A stretch of DNA of 25,258 nucleotides from Parvularia atlantis (Eukaryota; Opisthokonta; Rotosphaerida), in contig CALSCO010000304.1 in NCBI GenBank assembly GCA_943704415.1, positions 1 through 25,258 of the forward strand. The letters run 5' to 3'. The notes beneath the pieces are model-generated. The model had not been told where the DNA came from. It made no database searches and was given only the letters and a program-made list of their open reading frames with translations. The position numbers and the translations under genes were made by a program. This document shows positions 8,596 through 18,000 of the stretch, in pieces. Each line of letters begins with the position of its first letter. Within the stretch, counting starts at the first letter, position 1.

Positions 8596-10706
8596 TCACT
8601 TGGAATGCGCCAGCATGCGCTCTGGGTGCTCGACGTAGCTCTTCCAGAGCATGTGGAACCGCGCCATCGTTGCACCGTCAATGATGCGGTGGTCGGCCGA
8701 CCACGACACGGGCTGCGGGCGGGGTCGGGTGTCAGTGCAACCGCGCTCAGCACGGCCACGCACCATCGTGAGCAGCTTGTCCCACTTGTCCTCCTCGTTG
8801 AGGATCACCTGCCGGCGGATGGCGCCGACGGCGCCGATGCACACCTCGGGCGAGACGATGACCGGGTTCATGTACGTGCCGCCAATGGTCCCTGTGGCGC
8901 GGATGAGCGCACGACTCGAGCGCGGGCCGGGCCAGGGCGGCGCACCGATGTTGGACAGCGTGAACGTGCCGCCAGAGAGGTCGGCGGGGCTGAACTGGCT
9001 CTTGCTGCCGAGCTGCTGCAGCCGGTTGAGCTCGGACGCGATTTCAAACATGGACCTGGTGGGCGCGTGAGCGACGCCGAGCTGTGCACGTGCGGCGCAC
9101 TTGTGCTGCACATCCTTGATGTTGGGCACGACCAGGCCCTGCGGCGTGTCCATCGCCACGCCGATGTTGTGGGACGCTGGCGGCGCGCTCTGCACGTGAG
9201 CCGACGCGGGCGTGCACGGCAATACCACACGTGCCCTTGTAGATCATCTCGGACTCGTCGTCGGTGAGCGAGCTGTTGAGGATCGGGAACTCGAGCAGCG
9301 CCATCGACGCGGCTTTGATGAGGATGGGCATGTACGAGAACTGGGCGCGGCGTGTGAGCGCGCGCCGGTCGCCCGCACCCGCGCGTACGGCGCACCTTGA
9401 CGCCTTGCTTCGCAGCAACCTCCTTGAGCTGCTCGCGCGCTTTGCTAGCGTTCTCCATCGTGACCTGCCGTGCGTGCGCTCAGCCACTGCACCCACGCGG
9501 CGCACGCGCATCGCGCCGCACCTCGTCCTTGAAGCCAAAGTGTGGGATGCGCCGCCACGACTCGTTCATGGTCTTGATCATCACCTTCTTGAAGCCGCGC
9601 ACGGGCTCGCGCCGGTCGCCGCGCGCCGCTGTCGGGGTGCTAAGCGTCGCGGGCGGCACGATCGCGGGTGCAGGTGCGTGGAGCGGAGCGGGCGCCGGAG
9701 CGGTGGCGGCGGCGGGCTCTGCGGGATGCGCGGCTGATCAGACGGCAGCAAAGCACGCGCAGGGGCGCTGCGCACGCGACGGATGCGCCGGCAGCTGGCC
9801 GATGTGCCGCAACACGTCCTCCTTCATCACGCGGCCGCTCTTGCCGGTGCCTGCGTCGCGCGCTCAGCCGTCAACGCCCCCCCCCCGGCGCTCGCACAGT
9901 GGCGCCGCACACCCTGCACGTGGCGCAGGTCCACGTTGTGCTGCTTCGCGATGGACCGCACGGCCGGCGTCGCAAACGTCGCGCCATTGGCGTCGAGGTG
10001 GTTGATCGGCGCGGCGTGTGCCGCAGCGGCCGCGGGTGCCGCAGCGGGAGCAGCAGCAGCAGGCGATGCGGCATCCGCGGCCGTGTCGTTGTCGAGGTCG
10101 ATGTCGATCAGGGGCTGACCGACCTTGGCGACCTGGCCGTTCTGTCGTCGCCGCGCGTCAGCCGACGCGGGATCGCGCGACGGCGGCGTGCGCCTTGTAG
10201 TGCAGCTTCGTGACGCGGCCCGTGAACCGCGACGAGATCTCGACCGAGGCCTTGTCGCTCTGGACCTCGCAGATCTTGTCGAACTCGGCGATCTTGTCGC
10301 CCTCCTTGATGAACCTGGCGCGCGCGCGGACGTGGTCGGCATCCCGCCCGCGCACACACGGCGCAACGCAGGCGCGCGCGCACCACTGCAGCACCTCGAC
10401 CTCGACGATGCCCTCGCCAATGTCGGCCAGGTTGAACGGGCGCACGGCCCAGGCCGTCGCGGCGGCTGCGCTCGCGCGGTCAAAACGTCGCTTCCCACGG
10501 CTGAGCAGGCGGCGGCGGCGCACCGTGGAACATGCGCGAGCGCGCCGGCACGGCACGCGCCGCACTTGAGACACGCAGCAGCCCCAGCCCGTGACGCACC
10601 TGGCGACGGCGACGCGGACGGCGGGCGACGCAGCGGGCGGCGCGGCGGCGAGCGAGAGGTGAGCGGCACGTGACGGCGACGTCCGGCGCACGTGACGCAC
10701 CGCCAT
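8596..10706 (-). CDS. DBT: Branched-chain 2-oxoacid dehydrogenase E2 (dihydrolipoyl transacylase)
   Basis: Mitochondrial E2 core of the BCKDH complex; transfers branched acyl groups from lipoate to CoA in Val/Leu/Ile breakdown. Exons in transcription order: 10706-10600, 10564-10524, 10465-10384, 10314-10194, 10141-9913, 9850-9776, 9718-9522, 9464-9396, 9340-9235, 9176-9101, 9055-8946, 8891-8764, 8712-8596. This gives 485 residues (human 482). An Arg/Ala-rich presequence fills about 50 residues. The lipoyl domain has NLADIGEG and EVQSDKAS (lipoyl Lys98); the E1/E3-binding domain has [15 protein letters not shown] and [14 protein letters not shown]; an Ala/Pro linker follows. The catalytic domain has [20 protein letters not shown] and [11 protein letters not shown] (His455, Asp459). 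YKASHNIG and the linker-free [12 protein letters not shown] favour the BCKDH type over pyruvate or oxoglutarate E2. Two introns (10193-10142, 9234-9177) appear to be GC-AG. The presequence could also be read without its first two introns (33 more residues). Confidence 0.95.
9177..9234 (-). other. Probable GC-AG intron in DBT
   Basis: On the minus strand the exon ends TACAAGG and the intron begins GCACGT, ending GCCGCCAG (58 nt). This splice gives YKASHNIG, a highly conserved block. The only phase-compatible GT donor (GTATTG, nine bases downstream) would insert Gly-Thr-Cys into that block. Confidence 0.65.
9851..9912 (-). other. DBT intron carrying a 10-base C/G homopolymer
   Basis: A normal-sized intron (62 nt, GTGTGC donor, GACGCAG acceptor) containing a run of ten C on the plus strand at about 9877-9886 next to TTGACGGCTGAG, a double branch-site-like motif. 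The run is prone to slippage but does not affect coding. Confidence 0.8.
10142..10193 (-). other. Probable GC-AG intron in DBT lipoyl domain
   Basis: The exon ends CTACAAG and the intron begins GCGCAC, running 52 nt through GGCTGACG to GACGACAG. This gives [19 protein letters not shown], which matches the family spacing (human KLYYNLDDIAYVGKPLVDI). The GT alternative (GTCGCG, 40 nt) keeps phase but adds four residues in the turn. Confidence 0.6.
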
Positions 10707-10741
10707 ATCTTAAGTGCCGCACTCGCGCCTTGGCGGAACCA
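10707..10741. promoter_or_regulatory. 35-bp divergent start-codon gap (putative bidirectional promoter)
   Basis: Only 35 bp separate the DBT start codon (minus strand) from the start codon of the small membrane-protein gene (plus strand). It contains TATCTTAAG next to the DBT start. Leaders must be extremely short or transcripts must overlap in opposite directions. Confidence 0.5.
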
Positions 10742-11090
10742 ATGCTGGCGGACAGCGCGCGGCTCGAGGCGCTCGAGGCGCGGCTCGCAAGGGTTGAGCG
10801 CGCGCTGGCCGGCGAGAAGGAGGCGGGTGACGGGGACGGTGCGCTGCAGCTGCTGCCGTGCGTCTGGGTTGCGACTGAGGTGCGCATCGGCGGCAGACGT
10901 CGTGCGCAGGACGCTCAGGCGCATCACGCCCGCGCGCGTCGCGTGGATCGGGCTCGGCGCGGCGGCGCGGCTCGCGCTGCGGCTCGCGCTGCAGTTTGCC
11001 GTCTTCGTCTACTTTACCAAGGTGCACCGGTGGCTCGTCTTGCTCTCGTACCGCTACTACGTCCTTCTGCTGCTGCGCTACCTCGAGTGA
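10742..11090 (+). CDS. Small coiled-coil/membrane protein, family not recognised
   Basis: Two exons, 10742-10826 and 10897-11090, give 92 residues. The N-terminal exon encodes a heptad-like amphipathic helix (SARLEALEARLARVERALAG). The second exon encodes a basic segment (DVVRRTLRRITPARVAW), then hydrophobic stretches IGLGAAARLALRLALQFAVF and WLVLLSYRYYVLLLL, ending RYLE. The 70-nt intron has a GTGACG donor, a CGACTGAG branch-like motif and a GGCGGCAG acceptor; only this acceptor brings the two coding-like frames into phase. It is probably a one- or two-span organelle or ER membrane protein with a coiled-coil head. It is divergent from DBT and ends 77 bp before the CCDC137-like gene, tail to tail. 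No function is proposed. Confidence 0.65.
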
Positions 11091-11167
11091 TCCCTGTGCC
11101 GCTTGCGACATGTACACAGCGCCTCACACAAAAAAACTCAGCTGCGCTCGAGGCCCTCTTGCGGAGC

Positions 11168-11381
11168 TCACCCGGGCCCGGCCAGCCGCCGCGCGAGCTT
11201 GAGCTGCCGGTAGTGCGCCACCACGCGCTCGCGCTCGTCCGCGAGGATGCGCTCGTCCGCCGCGCTGCGCCCGCTCGCCGCCGCCGCGGCCTTGGCCTTG
11301 GCCTTGGCGGCGCCGCGCGGCACCTGCGCAAAGTGCGGGATGTCCTGCGCGACCTCGCCGAAGCGCACGCGGTCGACGGGC

Positions 11382-11426
<45 letters not shown>

Positions 11427-11881
11427 GTGTCGGGCGTCTCGGTCGCGGCCGCGCCGCCCTTGCGCCTGCGCGCGCGTTCGGCGAGCTTGGCGCGGCGCGC
11501 GCGCAGATGCGCCTTGCGCCCGGCGCGCGTCTCGTGCCCGGCCTCGACGCGCTCCTGCAGCAGGCGCGCCGCGGCCTCGTCCACGCGCCGATGGAACTGG
11601 CGCACGCTCTCGTGTGGGCGCAGCGCGGTCGGCAGGGCCGATGCCGATGCCGGCGCTGTCGATGACTGCTGCTGCTGCTTCTGCTTCTTGCCGGCGATGC
11701 TCCGCGCGACCGCATCGGCGCGGCGCAGCAGCCGCTGCAGCGCGCGCGGCACGCGCTCGGCCTCCGGATCGGGCGCGTCGGGGTCCGCGAGCACGTCCGG
11801 CACAAGGCTGCTCGCGTCGAGGGGCGCGTCGTCCTCGTCCTGCACAGCGCGCGGCAGCAACTTTACGCGACGCCTGCCCAT
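11168..11881 (-). CDS. CCDC137-like nuclear/nucleolar coiled-coil protein
   Basis: One exon, 237 residues. The start is the ATG at 11881 (MGRRRVKLLPR); an in-frame GTG further upstream is not a plausible start. The C-terminal pattern fits animal CCDC137: VDRVRFGEV followed after a gap by ADERERVVAHYRQLK, close to the human VKFGEVVLQPP and EEERERAVQAYRALK. The middle is very basic and Arg/Ala/Glu-rich (HLRARRAKLAERARRRKGG), as in nucleolar proteins. Human CCDC137 is a nucleolar protein reported to bind and sequester the retinoic acid receptor; that role is unlikely in a protist, where only the conserved core is informative. A poly-Ala run (GCG/GCC repeat) sits just before the conserved motif, and a short poly-Gln run (KQKQQQQSS) lies near residue 75. 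No introns. Confidence 0.72.
11383..11423. repeat. (GCG)n repeat coding poly-Ala
   Basis: About thirteen to fourteen GCG units encode the alanine run of the CCDC137-like protein on the opposite strand. It is absent from animal relatives and is likely a recent, unstable expansion. Confidence 0.85.
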
Positions 11882-12009
11882 GCTGTCATCAAGTGACGTC
11901 ACGGCTCGTGGCCGCCTTCCTTTTTGGGCCTCGTCGCGCCCTGTTCTCGTTCTCTTGTCGCGCGCGCGCCGTAGATCTCACGCGCGCCCCTCGCCACGCC
12001 GCAGATCTT
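11882..12009. promoter_or_regulatory. Divergent intergenic region, CCDC137-like / giant receptor
   Basis: 128 bp separate the two start codons. It holds GTGACGTCAC, a perfect palindrome matching the CRE/ATF consensus TGACGTCA (about 11894-11903), and CTTTTTGGG. It must contain both promoters. Confidence 0.5.
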
Positions 12010-15000
12010 ATGCGCGTCGCCCTCGCCGTGGTCGCCGTGGTCGTCGTGGCCGCGGCGGCGGCCGTGGCGCAGCCGCCGCAGTGGACGTTCGCGGGCTACC
12101 TGCGCCAGGGCCGCGCGCAGCACACGGCGACGGCGCTGCTCGACGGCAACGTGCTCGTGGTGGGCGGGGCGTTGCAGAGCACCGCCGAGCTGTACTCCCC
12201 GGCCACGCAGACGTCGATCGCGGTCAGCGGCGAGCTGCCGTCAGAGCTGTACGGGCACGCGGCCGTGCTGCTGCTCAGTGGCAACGTCCTGCTTATCGGC
12301 GGCCAGACGTCGGCCTTCGTCGTGTACAACACGGTCTACGTCTACATCGTCTCGATCAACACGCTCGCGCTCTTCATTAACATGGCAACGGCCCGCACCG
12401 ACGTGCGCGCCGTCGTCCTCCCCTCGGGCGACGTCGTCATCGCCGGCGGCTCAACCGGCCCGAGCGCGTACACCGCCGCCGTCGACCGCTACAAGGACGG
12501 CCAGTGGGTCACGGGGCCCGACATGTCGATCGCACGCACGCTGCACACGATGACCGTGCTCCAGGACGGCAACGTGCTCGTCGTCGGCGGCCAGCCCGAG
12601 GCGGCGCTCTTCTCGGTGCTCATCTACATCCCCTCGTTCGGTGTCAGCGGCCTGTGGACCACGACCGCGTCGCTCAACGTGCCACGCTACAACCACGACG
12701 CGCAGCTGCTGCCGGACGGGCGCGTGCTCGTCGTCGGCGGCGGCAGCGAGCCCTTGTGCGAGCTCTTCAACCCCCTGCTCAGCAGCTGGAACATCACCGG
12801 CTCGCTACTCACCCCGCGCACCCGCGTCTACAGCGCCACGGCGCTCCTCCCCGACGGCACGGCCTTGCTCCTCGTCGGCGGCTCGTTCGACTCGCGCAGC
12901 GTCGAGATCTACGACATCACGGCGGGCAAGTGGGCCAACACGACCAGCACAATCGACGCGCGCTTCTACCACGTCACCGTCAGGCTCGCAAGCTCGATCC
13001 TCGCCGTCGGCGGCATTGTCTCGTCCTCCTCACCCAATGCCGACAACTCGACCGAGATCTTCACCTCGACCACCAACACTACCGGCACGCCCACCCCGAC
13101 CATTCCGGACCCCACCAACACACCGACGAACTTCCCGAGCGGCAGCCCCACTGTGCAGCCGGATTCCGCGTACAAGTGGCAGAACGACGTCTCGCTCAAC
13201 GCGCCGCGCCAGCTGCACACGGCGACGCTGCTCCCGTCCGGCCTCCTGCTGGTCACCGGCGGCGTGAGCGTCTCGATCGGCGAGCTCTACAACTCGACGA
13301 CGGCGAGTTGGACGTACGCGGGCGGGCAGATGCAGAGCGTGCGGTATAAGCACACGGCGACGCTGCTCGGCGACGGCCGCGTGCTCGTCATCGGCGGCTA
13401 CGACGAGTCCTCGGCCCTCAACTCGACCGATTTTTACGACCCAGAGCTTGACCTGTTCTACCCGGGCGACAACCTCCTCTACAAGCGCGCCATGCACCGC
13501 TCTGTGCTCCTCAACGACGGCCGCGTGTTTGTCACGGGCGGCAGCGACAACGGCGAGGGCGCCTCACCGTACACGACAGAGCTGTGGAGCCCCGGCGAGG
13601 GCTGGATCGCGGGCCCGGTCTTCAACGAGCCGCGCAGCGCCCACACGGCCACGCTTCTGCTCGACGGCCGCGTGCTCGTCGTCGGCGGCTTAAACTCGGC
13701 CGTGTCCTACACGAGCGTCATCGTCGACCTCGCGCTGCGCACGCCCGCATGGTCCCCGGCCGCGTCACTCTACTACGGGCGCTACTTTCACGACGCACAG
13801 CTCCTGCCCAACGGGCGCGTGCTCGTCGTCGGCGGCACGCAGTACGGCGGCAGCGGGCTCGCAGCCTGCGAGATCTACGACCCGGACTACAACCAGTGGT
13901 ACATCACCGGCTCGCTCATCGCCCCGAGCGACGTCGCCTACCAGTCGACAGCATTCTTCTTGGGCGATGTCATCTCCGTCGGCGGCTCGCCCGACTCGGC
14001 CCGGACGCAGCTCTACAACGTCGCGAACGAGACGTGGTCCGACCTGCCCGAGACGATCGGCATGCGCTACTTTCACACGGTCACGCAGACGCTCACGGGC
14101 GCGATCCTCGCCGTCGGCGGCAGCACCAACCCGTACTCCTCGGTCATCTACGACGTCGACGTCCCGCCCGCCTCGCCCAACAAGTGGGTCCTCACCGGCT
14201 CGATGGACACCGGCCACTTCCAGGCCACGCTCACCGCGCTCGACGACGGCGGCGCGGTCATCGCCGGCGGCGTCGACGTCAACACGGTCGAGCGCTACAA
14301 CGCGGCCGAGGGCAGGTGGATCAAGCTCGAGATGACGATGCAGTCGCCGCGCTACCAGCACACGGCCACGGACGTGGGCGAGCGTCGCATCCTGTTTGTC
14401 GGCGGCCAGACCTCGGCAGGCCCCGTGAACACGGCCGACGTCCTCGACACCGGCTACAACTTTGTCTATCCCGCCGCGTCCATGAGCGTCGGGCGCTTCC
14501 TGCACGCGGCCGTGCTGACGAGCTCCGGGCGCCTGCTCGTCACGGGCGGCTTCACGTACAACGGCACCACTGACCTTGCCGAGTTCTACGACCCCATCAA
14601 GGACACCTGGTCACCCGGCCCGACCCTGCCGACCACGCTCGCGTACCACACCATGACGGCGCTCAACGCGGGCTCCACCATCCTCCTCGTCGGCGGCATC
14701 CTGGACTACGTCGACTCGTCCCAGACTTCTGCGGCGTACATCCTCACGCGCAGCTCGTGGATTGCCGTCGGCTCGCTCAACATCCCGCGCTTCGGACACA
14801 GCGCTGTCGTGCTCGACGACGGCAGCGTGCTCGTCGCCGGCGGCGACTCGGCCGCGGCAGCCATCACGGCCGACCGCTACTACCCGGACGGCGGCTACTG
14901 GGAGCTCACCGGCACGCTCTCGCAGGAGCGCTTCGCGGCGGCGAGCATCGCGGCCGTGCTCGTCAACGGCAAGGTCCTCATCGTCGGTGGCACCACCAAC

Positions 15001-18000
15001 GACGACGACAAGAGCGTGGAGGTGTACGACCCGGTCGAGAACTTGTGGACCCTGGCCGAGCCCACCAACGTCCGCCGCTACGGCCACGGCGTCGTGCGCC
15101 TCAGCGGCGGCTATATCCTCGCGGCCGGTGGCAGCGTCGGCGAGGGCTACACGGCATCGAGCGAGCTCTACGTCTACGACGTCAGCGTGCCCACGCAGCC
15201 GCCCCCACCCAGCTCGGGATGGGCCGCGGTCGGCCAGATGGTCGACGCGCGCAACTTGCACACGCTCACGACGCTGCTCACGGGTGAGGTGCTCGCTGCA
15301 GGCGGCTTCGACCGCGACTCGGTCGAGCTGTTTAACCCGTTCCAGCTATCGTGGCGGTTCGTCGAGCAACCCATGCAGAGCGTGCGTTGGCAGCACACGG
15401 CGACGCGGCTCCAGGACGGGCGCGTGCTCCTCGCCGGCGGCTACACCTACGACGGCCCGATCAACTCGACCGATATCTTTTCGCAGACCGAGAGCCCGAT
15501 CAGCCGCGGGATCAACACCCTCACGCCCGGCGCCGACATGATCAGGGAGCGCGCCGCGCACACCGCGACGCTGCTGCTCGATGGACGCGTGCTCGTCGCG
15601 GGCGGCGCGGACCGGTACGACGTCACCAACGAGTGCGAGATCTACGACGGCGGCTTCGACACGTGGTCCCCGGGCCCTACGCTGCCGACGCCGATGAAGG
15701 ATCACGCCGCCGCGCTGCTCCCTAGCGGCACCGTGCTCGTCGCCGGCGGCGTGCCCAGCGCCGAAAGCGAGCCGCTCTCGGTGGCGTACGTCTGGGCGCC
15801 GCCGCCCATAAGCCAAGGCTGGATGGACGCCGGGCCCATGAACGTCGCCCGGTACCAGCACGAGGCCGTCGTGCTTAACAGCGGCGCCGTGCTCGTCGTG
15901 GGCGGCTACACCGAAGACGCCTTCTCGAGCGCCGAGGTCTACGACCCCGAGCTGCGGACATGGACCCTCACCGCGCCGCTGCCCTCGCCCCACGCCCGCA
16001 CGCGCCTGGCCGTCGTCGTGCTCGTGACGGGGCGGGCGCTTGTCGTGGGCGGCTACTCCAGCAGCAACGCCGTGGACGAGTACGACGAGGCATGCAGCGT
16101 GTGGACGTCAGCACCGTCGACCGTCTACTCGCGCTTTTTGCACGCCGTCGTGCTGCTCAACAACGGTTACGTGCTCGCGGCGGGCGGCTTAAACGATGGC
16201 CTCATCGACACCAGCGAGGTTTACTACTACGACCAGTTTGTGCCGACGCAGCCGCCGACGCAGTCACCAACCGAGGCGCCCGTGCCGCGCTGGGAGCAGA
16301 CCGGCTCGCTACAGGGCGCGCGCTACTACCACACGTCGACGCTGCTCGACAACGGCAACGTGCTCGTCACGGGCGGCCTGCAGCGCACGGACGCCGAGGT
16401 GTACTACGCGAACGAGGGCGTGTTTGTGACCGTCCCGAGCCAGATGCAGACCAGCCGCGCCCAGCACACGGCTACACGCCTCTTCAATGGCCGCGTGGTG
16501 CTCGCCGGCGGCACGACGGGCAAGGGCGAGTACCTGTCGTCGGTCGACGTGTACGGGCCCAACGAAAACGCGTTTAGCCCGACGGCCTCGCTCAGCACGG
16601 GACGCCAGCGGCATCGCGCGGTGCTCATGAACGACGGCCGCGTCTTTGTCTCCGGTGGCTTCTCCACGGCTGTGTACACCGTGGCCGAGACCGAGTTCTA
16701 CGACAGCGAGACGCAAGAGTGGAGCCCAGGACCGCTACTGCCCAACGGGGGCGTGGGCGCGCACAGCATGACGCTGCTGCAGGACGGCACGGTGCTCGTC
16801 GCGGGTGGTGCCGCTTCGTCCGTCATTCCCGTGCCCAACGCGTACCTCTTTGACCCGAACAATGCGCAACTCGGCTGGGTCGCCGTCGGCAGTCTCACCT
16901 TCACGCACTACGATCACGATGCGCAGCTGCTGGACAACGGCAAAGTGCTGGCCGTCGGCGGCGTGGGCAACCCGAGCGCCTGCGAGCTCTACGACCCGAT
17001 CGAGCGCATCTGGATCACGACGGGCTCGCTAATCCTCGCACGCACGTACACGTTCCAGGCGACAGCGCTTCTGGCCGACGGCACCGTGCTGGTCGCCGGC
17101 GGCGACTTGGGCGTGCCCTCTGCCGAAATCTACTATCCCGGAGAAGGCTTCTGGAGCGGGACGGTGCCGATGAGCTACCCGCGCCAGTACCACGCCCTGA
17201 CCGTCCTCGCTAACGGCTACGCACTCGCGATGGGCGGCTTCAACGACGGCGCGACATCGTCGGCTGAGTACTACCTGTACCCGATCAGCGAGGCACCGGT
17301 CGAGACCGCCACGGCCAGCTTTACCGAGAGCGCCACTGCTAGCTTCACCCAGAGCGCCACGGCCAGCTTTACCGAGAGCGCCACTGCTAGCTTCACCCAG
17401 AGCGCCACGGCCAGCTTTACCGAGACCGCCACGGCCAGCTTTACCGAGACCGCCACTGCTAGCTTCACCCAGAGCGCCACGGCCAGCTTTACCGAGACCG
17501 CCACGGCCAGCTTTACCGAGAGCGCCACTGCTAGCTTCACCCAGAGCGCCACGGCCAGCTTTACCAAGAGCGCCACGGCCAGCTTTACCGAGAGCGCGAC
17601 CGGGACGTCGACCCAGACTGCGACGCAGTCAGCAACGCAGTCGGCAACGCAGAGCGCGACGGCCACGTCGACGCAGACGGCAACGCAGAGCTACACGCGG
17701 TCAGGCACAGCGACGTCGACGCAAACCGCAACGCAGAGCTACACGCAGACGGCCACCCAGACGGCCACCGCCTCCGCTACTGCCAGCTTTACTCAGTCCG
17801 ACACTGCTACCTCAACACAGACCGCTACCCAGAGCTTCACGCAGTCGGCAACTCAGACAGCGACGGCGTCAGCTACGGCTAGTTTCACGCAGTCGGACAC
17901 TGCAACGGCGACCCAGTCGGCGACCCAGTCGGCGACCCAGACCGCGACCCAATCGGCGACCCAATCGGCAACGCAGACCGCGACCCAATCGGCAACGCAG

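Noticed and set aside
8519-8599. Upstream start for the STELLO-like protein at 8599
   Set aside because: It would overlap the stop of DBT and put 27 residues before the basic-hydrophobic anchor; the ATG at 8518 gives a standard type II anchor.
7526-8638. 370-residue plus-strand open frame
   Set aside because: It is the antisense shadow of the STELLO-like gene, which has family motifs along its full length.
10670-11665. 331-residue plus-strand open frame
   Set aside because: It reads through the intron and out of frame with the membrane-helix exon, then antisense through the CCDC137-like gene; it is Arg/Ala-rich composition noise.
11614-12009. In-frame 5' extension of the giant receptor by about 130 codons
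   Set aside because: It lies antisense to the CCDC137-like gene, and the ATG at 12010 starts a textbook signal peptide.
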